DNA from: Candidatus Paceibacterota bacterium
Lineage (GTDB): Bacteria > Verrucomicrobiota > Verrucomicrobiia > Limisphaerales > UBA8199
NCBI GenBank assembly: GCA_035452965.1
Contig: DAOTCE010000006.1
Location: 1 to 64,000, forward strand
DNA: 64,000 nucleotides
Direction of reading: 5' to 3'
Shown here: one piece after another, positions 37,101 to 46,300 of the stretch
Layout of the letters: each line of letters begins with the position of its first letter
Numbering within the stretch: position 1 is the first letter of the stretch
Program-made: the position numbers and the translations under genes
The notes under the pieces: model-generated
Databases searched by the model: none
Told to the model about the DNA's origin: nothing
The model's input: only the letters and a program-made list of their open reading frames with translations

Positions 37101-38165
37101 CGTTGTCGACGAGCCCAATTTAGCGGTTGACCCGTTGAGAGTTACTGCGTCATCGGTCAGACTCCCAGGCACAGCCCCAAGGCCTGTTTCGACCCCAGTA
37201 TTCCCAATTCGGAAGAGGCCTTCACTCACCACAAGCTTGGAAAAAGTGTTCGCCCCGAAAACCCGGCATTCGTTTGCCCCAGTCTTAGTGACGGTGGTGC
37301 CGCCGATGGGCGCCACGAAATGTACGTAACCTGAGCCGCCGACGTTTATGCCGCCAGAAGCAAGGCTGATTGCTTGTTTGTTGGCCGTTGTGCCAAGCTG
37401 GACATAGCCGGCCGTGGTCAGTGCCACGTTTACGCTATGAACGGTAACTGCGGACGGTGTCGCAACATAAAAGGAAGACGCTGGCGCGCCGTTAAAAGTG
37501 GCAACGCCAGTACCATCATTCGCCCATGCACGCACGGCGGCAGTGTCTCCAGACGTGGTGGACCAATAGCTGCCACCAGTCCAGCTGCCGCTGCTTTCAT
37601 GTCCTCCGGTTGTAGTCCCGTTCTGGTTCCAATATCTGGCCTGGGGCACATTGACGAATTTAACGGCGTCTGCGTAAAAACGGCCCCAAGTCCCGGATGA
37701 ATAGGCAAACGTCACCTGCGGATTCGCGCTCCCTTCATTCAGCCTAAAGGTGCCACCCACCTTCACCCATGTATTTGCTGTCCCAGACTGAAAGCCGGTT
37801 GTGGTGGAGTCCAGACCCGTGCCATTGGCCTCGGTGACGGTGACAAGGATATCTGAGGAGGTGGAACTGTCCCCCGTGGTTACATACACGTAGTACGAAC
37901 CCCCGGAAACAGCAACGGTCGGGCTGACCTTAAATGATCTGCCGCTGCCCGTGGACGAGGCGTATCGTGACCCAATTGAGGGAGCCGACACGCCATCCGC
38001 CGTGCTCTTCTCGGTGGAATTCCCCACAAATGGTAAGGGCTCCGAGTACGAGGCGAAATTCTGTCCACCAGTACGGCTTTCAACGATTACTGTGTCAGCG
38101 AAACAGAGGGAGCCGTAAAGGATCACCGTGGCCACGAGTCCGAATCGCGAGATGAGTTGTTTCAT
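34104..38165 (-). CDS. Large secreted beta-strand repeat protein with golvesin-like N-terminal domain
   Basis: At 1353 residues this is the longest protein here. The signal peptide is MKQLISRFGLVATVILYGSL. Residues ~25-145 resemble the golvesin C-terminal/xanthan-lyase-associated domain (GGSYYVYVTTGDS... RFYADAVKFV). From ~190 to ~1130 runs a long series of autotransporter-associated beta-strand repeats such as GANTYSGATTVTAGGLLVNG and AANTYSGNTTIGGGTLQCN. A cadherin-like domain and the C-terminal module (GIPGYSYYVQRS...AFYRLRSP) follow. No barrel domain and no sortase or PEP-CTERM signal. The start at 38165 resembles MKQLIALSA of the PEP-CTERM neighbour. Confidence 0.86.
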   Translation of the reverse strand: MKQLISRFGLVATVILYGSLCFADTVIVESRTGGQNFASYSEPLPFVGNSTEKSTADGVSAPSIGSRYASSTGSGRSFKVSPTVAVSGGSYYVYVTTGDSSTSSDILVTVTEANGTGLDSTTTGFQSGTANTWVKVGGTFRLNEGSANPQVTFAYSSGTWGRFYADAVKFVNVPQARYWNQNGTTTGGHESSGSWTGGSYWSTTSGDTAAVRAWANDGTGVATFNGAPASSFYVATPSAVTVHSVNVALTTAGYVQLGTTANKQAISLASGGINVGGSGYVHFVAPIGGTTVTKTGANECRVFGANTFSKLVVSEGLFRIGNTGVETGLGAVPGSLTDDAVTLNGSTAKLGSSTTLVDMDANRGLTIGSSGGTIWSGDWNIKRLCGSGPFTVDTDNLAIITLAGGAIANTYSGAMTINMGTVLLSKNAGVNAIAGGTITVGNSAGTDQLTLAANNQIADTVVLTINGATSGNSGKFNLAGYDETVAGISSADAFSVIQNTEAPASTVGTSTLTVNNSSAYSFAGIIRDHASGSASPLALTKSGVGTLTLSGTANTFSGAVNVSGGVLSINAQTAIGDSANLITISSGATLRNTGGNGDFIPANRPLAIGSGGGTIEVSASAGTVQWTDNLISGTGNTLTKAGVGEFRTLDQHNTFGKLIVSGGMYTLGSGGYVGYPDSVGTGTGADAITLAGGTSLRLAGEADVAFTSSQGITLSGAATIRAVAGRVLTIPGVITGGYGLTIGTTDTGTVVLSGDNNYSGATTVSTGTLSIGAGGTSGSVASASIVDNAALIFNRSDDLTYPGVISGGGSATKQGAGTLYLTGANTFTGGLTISGGTVSVGDGGTTGELTVSLGTMSTVNNGALIFNKNANFVTYAGVISGSGTLTKLGTGVLKLNAANTYSGNTTIGGGTLQCNEGTGSTLPYGSGKGEVIVNAPGTLALHGYGLHINGLSGDGTVDISNGSAQELSVGNDNDTTTFGGAIKNTVATLSLTKVGTGTLTLSGANTYSGATTVTAGGLLVNGSTGSGTVTVQNTATLGGNGTIGGAASVASGGTLAPGAALGSIGTLTLGAVPSLGGTVAMQINKAAGPVYTADKVNLTSGVLNYGGTLTVTELSGSQTLSGGEVFDLFDSSDGFNTGSSFGTLNLPTLPTQEPALNWFTDNLTGDGTIIVNRAPIGVADHTLTRAKGVSMKIKMADLIDDLMNGVSELDSGDSASFDGFVSMTSNQGVTVTNNGIYYFYYPINDNADFLQYKVKDNRGGLVTKKLNIKVEPYYGSVNIRHDGGGEVTLSFWGIPGYSYYVQRSCGDLFNFSDLEHDNPVICSDSGLVTFKDTPPVSGCNSAFYRLRSPAGAP

Positions 38166-38249
38166 AGTATCATCAATCATTTACGGGTGAGAACCGAGGC
38201 TGAAAGGCAAAGGCAGCCCGAGGCCAACAGCCCTTGGCCTCCAGCGCGA

Positions 38250-38445
38250 ACGACCGAAGAACCAACCCGGTTCGAAAGGACCTGCCCATCGAGCGGCCTA
38301 AGCGGTATCGTCATCAATCCTTCTGACGCAGCCTTTACCCAAGTACGCCATCTATGCAGCGCGCGGCTACGGAAAACACGCATGAAGCTCCTCTTTCCCG
38401 CACTTGAATCTTTCATACGCTCAATCTTCCGCACTCTTGGTTTTG
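38250..38445 (-). pseudogene. Start-less signal-peptide fragment paralogous to the 636-residue protein
   Basis: The minus strand reads GTGCGGAAGATTGAGCGTAT and on, giving VRKIERMKDSSAGKRS, against VRKIEKMRDSSAEVRS in the gene at 30930-32840. Where the intact gene has ATGAAACC, this copy has GACAAAACC, so the ATG is lost. After about 18 codons the similarity ends. The fragment sits just upstream of the 1353-residue gene and is probably the residue of a duplicated leader. Confidence 0.6.
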
Positions 38446-38807
38446 TCTAATGATCCGTCTATTCAACAAATCCAATGAACTAAATCGGCGCACTGAGAAT
38501 CCGACGTGTAGAAGCAGGTTCCGACAGTGTTTGGGCTTCTTGCGCGCAAGTCTCGCCAAAGACCACTTTTCCGGGTATCGGGTGAATGCTGTAGTGCGAC
38601 CATCGGCGATGGTGTAGTGGCCGCGACGGAATATTGCAGCACATTCCCGCACTTGAACCTTTCATGGCGTTGTCTTGATGGCACCAGACGTTCGCACGAA
38701 TCTGTCCTTCTGGGCAGACTTCCCAGCTCAATACCTGATCCTGATGAGCTAAGAGAGCCTTCCGATTTACACGCCCCGGATTATGCCAAAATCGGGCTTG
38801 CCGTCAA
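38396..38807 (-). repeat. Duplicated leader region, copy 2 (decayed)
   Basis: Partner of 32788-33215. Within this copy the string CCCGCACTTGAA(T/C)CTTTCAT occurs twice (about 38399 and 38647), so a smaller internal duplication is also present. It lies about 230 bp upstream of the 1353-residue gene and could supply its promoter. Confidence 0.75.
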
Positions 38808-38862
38808 GTATTTTGATGGGCCTGTTTCACCGCCTGAATCCGCCGCGGAGCCAGGGCAGCCC

Positions 38863-38967
38863 CACGCCTATGAACTGCGGCGGCAAAGCGCAGCGGCGAC
38901 GCCGCTTGTGAACCCCTATCGGCCTGCGAAAAGCGGCGTGGCGCTTCGCTTCCCGCCGCACTCCAAA
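38863..38967. repeat. GC-rich hairpin repeat, copy B
   Basis: Reads ACGCCTATGAACTGCGGCGG, then CAAAGCGCAGCGGCGACGCC, and closes with CTTCCCGCCGCACTCCAAA. It is nearly identical to copy C at 39350; the middle AAGCGGCGTGGCGCTTCGCTT is partly complementary to the first half. Confidence 0.85.
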
Positions 38968-39195
38968 GGAGGGGTGTGCGAGCGCGCCGGTTGCCCGGGA
39001 CGGCTGATACCGCCGCCATGTGGTGGTTGCATTCGACCTGGGTTGGATTCCCAATTAGGTCTTCACCGTCGAGGGCGCTACCGAGGCCCAGCCAAGCGGG
39101 GGATTTGGCATATGCACTGGCTGTCGCCTGCCCGCAGCGCATTGCGCCCCCGCCAAAGGCTGTCCCCGCGCCTTTCCGGTGTCTCCATGGAGGGA

Positions 39196-39245
39196 CCCCT
39201 GTGTGTATCCCATGGGGAGCGCTCCCCATGGGATACACACAGGGG
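39196..39245. repeat. Dispersed palindrome, copy 2 (perfect, 50 bp)
   Basis: Perfectly self-complementary from 39196 to 39245: left arm CCCCTGTGTGTATCCCATGG, centre GGAGCGCTCC, right arm CCATGGGATACACACAGGGG. The central 40 bp equals copy 3 at 58.5 kb. The flanking DNA is not the same as that of copies 1 and 3. Confidence 0.9.
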
Positions 39246-39349
39246 ACTCCCCCAACAGGCACCATGCCCAAGCCGTAAAGCGCACCGCCACGCTGCCAGG
39301 TAGTTGTTTACGGAACAGCCACTGGATAGTCACTGGACGGAGGCAATTC

Positions 39350-39454
39350 CACGCCTATGGACTGCGGCGGCAAAGCGCAGCGGCGGCGCCGCTTGTGAAC
39401 CCCTGTCGGCCTGCGAGAAGCGGCGTGGCGCTTCGCTTCCCGCCGCACTCCAAA
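39350..39454. repeat. GC-rich hairpin repeat, copy C
   Basis: Reads CACGCCTATGGACTGCGGCG, with GCGCAGCGGCGGCGCCGCTT following, and closes with CCCGCCGCACTCCAAATGG. Differs from copy B at only a few positions (GGCGACG/GGCGGCG, CTATCGG/CTGTCGG, GCGAAAAG/GCGAGAAG). Confidence 0.85.
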
Positions 39455-39583
39455 TGGGCCGTTAGACGGCGTCAATCCAGGCGACAACGGCTTTGTGCCA
39501 GTGCCTGATCCGGTCCTGGATCAGTGTGATCAGGTTTCTGATGATTCTCCCTCGAGAGCTGCCCGTGCGCAGAACTTGGGGGA

Positions 39584-40267
39584 TCATCGGCGGCGCAGCC
39601 TGTTGTTCCGGGCACGGGCCAGGAGCACCATGGCTCCGCCCACCAGGCCTAATGCCAGGCTGCCTGGCTCCGGGATGACCGCCGTGATCTCCACCGTCCA
39701 GCTCGCCAGCGTGCTCTCGAAGTTGCCGGACAGGTCGGAGAAGAAGATGGTCCACTCTCCGTTGGGATGCTCGTTAAGGGCGTCGAGGAACCCTCCGTTC
39801 AGAGTGACGGTGCCATGATCCGGTTGATAAGCCAGGCCGGCCTGGGGAATCTGGACCAGGTGAACGGGGCCGTTGGCGGCCTGGTCATCGAGTTTGACGT
39901 TGGGGAAGCCCGCTGTGTCGAACCCGAATGTGTATTGCGGCTCACCGGCGTCCGGAGGGTTGCCCGAGCCCACGCGATTCAGCAAAGGGACGGGTGTGGG
40001 CGCATAGTCGTAGGACAGATGGGCGTAGAGGTCGCCGTTCCAACCGCCGGTAACGGTGAAGATGACGTTGACGTCGGTGAAGGTCCAGCCGATGCCGTGC
40101 TCGCCCTCCCAGTCAATGAACTGCGTGAAGGTGACCCCGGTGGGGTTATCGTCCGGGATGATCGCCCCCGGGCTAGGCGTTTGGGTCCAGGTATCGGTCA
40201 GCTCCTGGGCCTGCGAGGCGCCGAGCAGGCTTATCACGGCTGCGCTCAAAGCTATCAGTTGTTTCAT
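39584..40267 (-). CDS. PEP-CTERM protein with proprotein-convertase P-like domain
   Basis: A 227-residue exported protein. Signal peptide MKQLIALSAAVISLLGASQA. The body, residues ~25-190, resembles a P/Homo B domain: FTDVNVIFTVTGGWNGDLYA near the start and NGEWTIFFSDLSGNFESTLA at the end. The C-terminal sorting signal is VIPEPGSLALGLVGGAMVLL then ARARNNRLRRR: a PEP motif, membrane segment and Arg-rich tail. Exosortase systems cut such tails during export; no exosortase gene is in the window. It lies 26 bp after the 886-residue beta-strand protein, so the two may be co-transcribed. Confidence 0.88.
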   Translation of the reverse strand: MKQLIALSAAVISLLGASQAQELTDTWTQTPSPGAIIPDDNPTGVTFTQFIDWEGEHGIGWTFTDVNVIFTVTGGWNGDLYAHLSYDYAPTPVPLLNRVGSGNPPDAGEPQYTFGFDTAGFPNVKLDDQAANGPVHLVQIPQAGLAYQPDHGTVTLNGGFLDALNEHPNGEWTIFFSDLSGNFESTLASWTVEITAVIPEPGSLALGLVGGAMVLLARARNNRLRRR

Positions 40268-40293
40268 TGTAAGATTCTCCTCCGGGCAATGCG

Positions 40294-42954
40294 CTACTGG
40301 CTGTACTTAAGGCGGTAAAAAGCTGCGGACGGACGGCTGCCGAGGTCGCTGAAATCATCCTCGATGTGGAACTTGCCGCCCGGATTCATGGCGGGAGTGA
40401 TAAACCAGCTTCGGATCGCGCCTGAGAAGTCGGCCGCGGTGGCTCGCTGGACTTCGTAGGCGGCGCCCGGCACGCCCTGGAACTGGACCGTGACCGGGCC
40501 GGAAGGCGGCACCGCGGGTGTCTGTGACTGGCCGTACCAATCAGTGATGATGACCGAGATGCTCTTGCTGCGCTCGGCGCCGCGAGAGTCAACAACGGTG
40601 TAGTTGAACACGTCGTTATTGTTGTTGGCGGGATAGTAGAAGAGGTAACCCGGATGCGACGGGTAGCTGGCGATTCTGCCGCCGTTGGCCGAGGTGTGAT
40701 CGAAGCTCTTCATCACCACCGTCTCGCCGTCGAGCGGATCAGGATTCGGGAACAGCTTGGAGACGGGGATCTTCCAGGTGGTGTTGGTGGAGCGAAGCAC
40801 GACAATGTTGGTAGCGAAGGGCACGTGGTGGACCCGGAGGATGCCGTTGGTTCGCAGCAGCTCTGTGTCCCAGACCAGGTCCGGGTCCCCGGCCACGGGC
40901 ATGGCTGGGACAATCGCGGCGAACGGCGCGCCACTGTAACTCGAAGCGACGAAGAGGGGCCACTGGTCGTTGGCCTGGAGGGTTGCGCCCCGGTTGGTGA
41001 CATACAGCGTGCCGCCCTGGGTCATCGTGCCGATGCCGCGGACCTGGTCGTGAGCGTAGGCCCGGTCTATGTCCACGCCGGTCATGCTGCCGGCCTCCAA
41101 GGTTACGTTGCCGTTGTTGAGGTCAGTGAGGGAGCCGTATTCCTGACCTGTAGCGAGCAGGCCCGGGGCCAGAAGGCCGCCGCTCTTGACGATCAGGTTG
41201 CCGCCCATGGTGCCCTTCCCGCGCAGTATGGCTCCGGCCTCCACCGTGGCATCGCCGGTGCCGATCGAGCCGTTATCCAGCGTCAGTGTGCCCGCCTTGA
41301 CCGCCGTGATGCCGCTATAAGTGTTGTTGGGGCCAGTAAGCGTAAAGGTACCGGTGTCCTCCTTGGCCAGCGCAAGCGGCGAGGCGGCGCCGCTGGCATG
41401 GTCGCGGATAATACCCGCGAAGGTGTGGTCTCCCGCATTGTGCACCGTCAGCGTCGAGGTGCCGAGGGCGGTGGCCGGGGCCTCGGCGTTTTGAATGACC
41501 GCGAAACTTTCCGACGCGCTAACTCCCTCGATGGTCTCGTTGTAGCCGCCCAGGTTGAACTTGCCGCTGTTGCCGCTGGAAGGGCCGGCGATGGACACAA
41601 CCGAGGAGTCGGCGATCTGATTGTGGCTCCAGAGTGAAAGCTGATCCGTGCCAACGCCATCGCCCAGGGTTACGTTCATCGGGATTGCGGTCACTCCGTT
41701 GGTCTTATCCAGCATGAGCTCTCCCGCCTCGATAATCGTCGCGGCCCCGGAATAGGTGTTGGGCAGCGGGCCCGCCAACCGCAAGAAGCCCGTGCCTTGC
41801 TTGATAAGAGTTGAGCCGGCCCCCTGGATGACGCCCGCCATGATGGTGCCGGTGTTGTCCCGATTCACTCTCAAAGTACCGGCACCCCCCGTCCCGGCCC
41901 CGCGCATATCCACCACGCTGCCGATCTCGCCCGCCAACGATCCGATGGTCTCGGTGTAGCCGGCCACGTCGAAAAGCGTGCCGCTGGTCGTCAAGTAGAC
42001 ACGCTGGTCATCCGAGATGCGCTCGGAGCTGGTCCTGAGCCTCAAGGTGCCCTCGTGGATTTCAATCGTCTTGGTCCCGGTGGTCGTCCCGCTCAAGGCC
42101 AGGATGCCAGGACCGGCTTTGACGAGGTCATTCGCGCCCATGGTGATGACTCCCTCGTAGACCGAAAGGACGCCGGCAGTCGCGATGTCTATGGTGCTCC
42201 AGCCGGTAATCGTAATGCCGCGATTCGCTCGGACGAGCGAGTTGCCTGAAGCGGTCTGCGTAGTCCGCAGCACGGCGTTGACGGTCATCATGATGTTATC
42301 GGCGTCGAAGCTGGCTGGATAAGCCCCGCAAGGACTGCCACCGCCGGAAGGCACATCGCCGTTGATCTCAAACGTTCCGTTCCAGATGTAGAGGCCGCCG
42401 CTGTAGGTGCCGGGCCCGGTGTAAACTACTTTGCCGCCTTGAGTGTACTCGCAAATGTAAAGCCGCTCGGTGCCGGCAATCGTGACTGTTGGGTTTATAG
42501 TGAGGGTGCGACCGGACGCAGCGCTGATATCAACGTGACTCGTGTTGCCCGAGGCCATGGTCAATGTCTGCGCGCCTGCGAGCGTAACATTCCCGCCCCC
42601 AAGGAGTCTAACCGACCGCGCGGTGATGCCCGCACCCATGGTGATGGTGCCGGCATTCCAAATCATCGCATCGTCCCGCGGGGTGCGGGTCGTGTTGTCC
42701 CAGGCGACTTCCGCCCCGGGCGCAGCTCCATTCCACCAGTTGACGGCGCTCGTATTCCACGTGCCGGTGCCGCCCAAGTTCGCGCCGGCGGTCGTGTTGC
42801 CGGTGACACTTGCGTCCGGGTCCCAATACCTGGCGTAACCCCACAAGTTCTGGTGAGCAGACAAAAGCAAGATGGCAAGCGCCGCAAGTCCCCAGCGCAC
42901 TGGTTTGTTAGCGTGATCCATATTAAACAGAGATTGCACTACATGCCGTTTCAT
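40294..42954 (-). CDS. Large secreted beta-strand repeat protein
   Basis: An 886-residue exported protein. Start at 42954 is chosen because AGGA lies just upstream; the signal is WGLAALAILLLSAHQNLWG. Residues ~50-570 are autotransporter-associated beta-strand repeats (PNNTYSGITAVKAGTLTLDN, PNTYSGAATIIEAGELMLDK). Then come a linker, a cadherin-like domain (NNDVFNYTVVDSRGAERSKS) and the C-terminal module GVPGAAYEVQRATA...AAFYRLKYSQ. Two segments (GNSGKFNLGGYNETIEGVSA, FAGIIRDHASGAASPLALAK) are nearly copies of segments in the 1353-residue protein, showing recent module exchange. A PEP-CTERM gene follows after 26 bp. Confidence 0.85.
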   Translation of the reverse strand: MKRHVVQSLFNMDHANKPVRWGLAALAILLLSAHQNLWGYARYWDPDASVTGNTTAGANLGGTGTWNTSAVNWWNGAAPGAEVAWDNTTRTPRDDAMIWNAGTITMGAGITARSVRLLGGGNVTLAGAQTLTMASGNTSHVDISAASGRTLTINPTVTIAGTERLYICEYTQGGKVVYTGPGTYSGGLYIWNGTFEINGDVPSGGGSPCGAYPASFDADNIMMTVNAVLRTTQTASGNSLVRANRGITITGWSTIDIATAGVLSVYEGVITMGANDLVKAGPGILALSGTTTGTKTIEIHEGTLRLRTSSERISDDQRVYLTTSGTLFDVAGYTETIGSLAGEIGSVVDMRGAGTGGAGTLRVNRDNTGTIMAGVIQGAGSTLIKQGTGFLRLAGPLPNTYSGAATIIEAGELMLDKTNGVTAIPMNVTLGDGVGTDQLSLWSHNQIADSSVVSIAGPSSGNSGKFNLGGYNETIEGVSASESFAVIQNAEAPATALGTSTLTVHNAGDHTFAGIIRDHASGAASPLALAKEDTGTFTLTGPNNTYSGITAVKAGTLTLDNGSIGTGDATVEAGAILRGKGTMGGNLIVKSGGLLAPGLLATGQEYGSLTDLNNGNVTLEAGSMTGVDIDRAYAHDQVRGIGTMTQGGTLYVTNRGATLQANDQWPLFVASSYSGAPFAAIVPAMPVAGDPDLVWDTELLRTNGILRVHHVPFATNIVVLRSTNTTWKIPVSKLFPNPDPLDGETVVMKSFDHTSANGGRIASYPSHPGYLFYYPANNNNDVFNYTVVDSRGAERSKSISVIITDWYGQSQTPAVPPSGPVTVQFQGVPGAAYEVQRATAADFSGAIRSWFITPAMNPGGKFHIEDDFSDLGSRPSAAFYRLKYSQ

Positions 42955-43358
42955 GGTCCTGGCCGACTGGCGCGAGCATTCCTGCAACTGGTGACCAATC
43001 TGTATTCAAAGGTTGTTGCTGGCCTATCGCGCTACTCGGAAAGCCCATCTTATACACAAAGCCGGCTGGCAGAAGCAACCGAGGCGTTCACACGGCGGGT
43101 GGAAGTTATTCACAATCAAGAAAGCTGCCGCCGGGCCCGCGAAGAGTTGCCGCAAGTTTGAACGGGAAAGGGGAAGGTGGTGAAACGGGGCAAATCGTAA
43201 ATCTTGTTATTTCAATATGTTCCAGGACCCGATGCCGATCGAAAGGCCCGCACGGCGTGCGCGCGCGGAGTTGAACTGGCACACAGCGGCGGCGGTCGAG
43301 GCATCGGCAAGCGGGCTCGAACTAAGACACTGGCAACAAGTGGTGGTTGCAGTGGGCG
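42955..43358. other. Gene-free interval
   Basis: About 400 bp upstream of the 886-residue gene and downstream of the 1218-residue gene, all minus strand. It must hold the promoter of the 886-residue gene. No repeat or gene is recognised. Confidence 0.4.
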
Positions 43359-46300
43359 CTATGGATTGTACTTCAGACGGTAATAGGCTTCCTTGCCTCC
43401 GAGTGTCTCTTCAAACAGGAACAACCCATCCGCGCCGGGGCCAGTCGTCGGCAAGTTCGTTGTCAGCAGATCGGTCACGGGATCGGGGAAATTGACAGTA
43501 GTGCCTCGCTGAACAGTGTAACTGCATCCAGGAATGCCCGCTAAGCGCACTGTCGCCTTGCCGCCCACAATCTGAATCGTCTGTGCCTGCCCTGTCGCCG
43601 AAACGACGGGAACATTGACAGTGGCCTGCTTTGTGCAGGAGTAGGTATTGGCCGCGGTGTAGCTGAAACTGCCCGAGGTGAGCGCGTTCAGGTCCGTGGG
43701 CAGGAAGAAAACGTAGGTGGTATTCATGCTGATTGTCCCGCCCGTGGCGTTACCTACGCTCTGGATTGTGTTCGGGGCCGGGGTCAGGTCGGAGATCCTG
43801 ATCTTGAGGCTGCTCCCCTGGAAGCGCTGGCGGTTGGCACTGGACACTTCGGGCAGCGCGTTGGCAGTAACCGAGTAATCGTAAGTGCCGTTGGCCACAT
43901 TGGCCCCGTTATAGCCCTTGACGTGCAGATACCACGTGCCCGCTGCGGTCGGCGTGGTCTGGATCGTCCCGCTGGACCATTCGGTCTCGGACTCGTCCCA
44001 GGTGTGCGTCGCGCTTTGATCCCAAGCGTATTTGTACTTCTGTAACTTGCCAGCGCCAAAGCCTCCTACAGCCGTCCAATTCACACCACTGTCCACGCAA
44101 GCCGAGGAATTGTCGGGGGCCACGCTGCCCACCCCCGGCGGCACGGACAAAGTCCACCGGCTCTGCGGCGCAGATGCTGCCGTGTTGGGCGTCGGCACCG
44201 CCTGGTCGCTGACGCTGACCTTCAGGCCGGTGTATTCGGTGTTCGCCGTGAGGCCGTTCCAAGCATGCGTCGTACCTTTCCCGCCGCTGTCGCTCTGGCC
44301 GGCACAACTGTAGTTGTAGCCCGTGGAAGCATTCACCCCCGAATGGGCGTCCGACCCGGCACCAGTCACTGTGATGCTGTCGGTTGTGACCGCGTTGATG
44401 GTCATGCTGACAGGCGTCGGCGCGGCCGCGTCCACGCGGAATGGTGTACCCGTTGACCAGCCGAGGCCACCGTTGATGTTGTATGCGGTGGTCCCGCTGG
44501 ATTCGCCCAGGCGGTAGTACGCCCAGGGGCTGTGAGCGAGGATGTGGTCCCTGTAGGCCGTCCCCGTGGTCCTGGCGCTGTAGTGGGCCTGAATCTCGGC
44601 CTGGGTGAGCGGCCGGTCATAGATGGCGAACTCGTCCATGTGGCCGGCATAATACGAGTCGCCCGACCAGTTGCTCCGGCCGATGTAGTTGACGGTGCGG
44701 CTTACGACGTTGGGCATGACGGTCTTCCCAACGACCGCGAGAGCCGTTCCATCGCGATACATCGCCACGGTGCCGTCGCTGTTCAGCACGCAGACGTAAT
44801 GATGCCATGCGTTGTTGATGATGGCTCCGGCAGCGCGAGCCGAGCCGCCGGTGGCGGTGCCGTTATACACCTCGAACTGCAAGTCGCTACTTGTGCCGGA
44901 GCGAGCTATGAGGATGTTCTCGCTCGCCGGGCCGTTGCCGAAGTCTATGAACCGCTGCCAGGCGGCGGTGGACGTCGGATACGCCCAGAACTCAACGGTC
45001 ATTCCGCTGCCGAAGCTGTCGCTAAAGGAGGGGATGACCCCGTGATCGTCAGTGCCATCGAAGCTTGCACAGGTGTCGCCCGTCACGCCGCCCGCCTGCC
45101 CCAGCGTCACGCCGCCGGTATAGGTCCCATTCCGGGAGGACTGCGAGAGGCCATCGAGCACCCCGACGCGGTAATACCACTGGCCGTCGCCGAGCGCCGA
45201 ATCCGGCGCGCAGGATGTCCCCGATCCGGCCACGAACTGGCTGTCAAGCTGCGGTGAAGCGAAGTCCGAGGTGGGGGCCACTTGGACGCGGTAGTTGCTT
45301 TGGGGGTTCGAGTCGGTGTCGGAGTAGGTCCATTGGAGATCCGGGGTGTTGTCGGAACTCCATTCGTTTCCCGAGAAGCTGCTGTTTGACGCCGTCGGGT
45401 CGGTGTTTAGGACCTTGTATGAGCGGTACCCGGTCCCGCCGCCAGAGCCGCCGAAGCGGCGGTCATGGTTGTCGCTTTCTTGTGCGTTATCATTGACCAC
45501 GCGGGCACAGGCGTAATATGTCTGCGGGTAATTGTGGGCTACGGTGTAATCCTGATACCAGCACAAATTGCCCGCATCCCAGCTCATGGCGCTGGCGCTG
45601 TAGAGGTCCCAGGTGCCGTGGACTGTGCCAAGCCAGATTCTTCCCGACAGGCCGTCACTAACGTGGTGGATGCGGAGCCAGTCCACATACACCGTCTGGC
45701 CATTGGCGGCGCCCGTGCCCACCGGGTCAAGACGGACCTGGTAGACAGTCCCGCTCCAGGAAGCCGGCAGCGCCACCCGGTACACATGCCATTGCCCATC
45801 CGGGACGATGTTCCAATCAACGTGCCGGTCCCCGCTCCACCCTCCAACGCTGCTGGACCAGAACAACTGCGCGTCAGATCCTCCATTCGCCCACATTCGG
45901 ATGGTCAGGTAGCGGCAAGTGCTGGCGTTGATGGCCAGGCCGCCCGAACTGTAGCAGTAAGGATCGGCGCCGGTAACGCTTATCGCCATCCGGTCGTTTG
46001 CATCCTCCTGCGCAACGCTGCACGCGTTGCCGCCATACCATCCCTGAGCGGTGGCGCCGTCCCAGTCCCAGGAGTAGGAGCTGCCGGTGCCCCAACTGTC
46101 AGTGCCGGCAACGGAGAAACGAACCGTTTCGCCCTTCTTCTTGCCTCCGTTGTCCCAGCCGTCCGTCGCCCCCGGGGCCTTTCGGCTGTTACGTGTCCAG
46201 GTCCGCATGTTGCCGTTACTGGTGGGCTTGTCACCAAACCAGGAGACGTTTTCGCGGACCATCTGAAAGTCCTCGTTGTAATCGCCTGTCACCGTGGGGC

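Larger units (their letters stand above)
38166..39583. other. Gene-free 1.4 kb repeat-rich interval
   Basis: No intact gene. It contains, in order: a decayed signal-peptide fragment (to 38445), the second copy of the ~420 bp leader, hairpin repeat copy B, palindrome copy 2, hairpin repeat copy C, then the stop side of the PEP-CTERM gene. Three repeat families within 600 bp suggest a hot spot for insertion or recombination. Confidence 0.6.

Noticed and set aside
21771..43358. Classical type V autotransporters
   Set aside because: The passenger-like beta-strand repeats are present, but none of the proteins ends in a membrane beta-barrel; the C-termini are the soluble YRL-type module.
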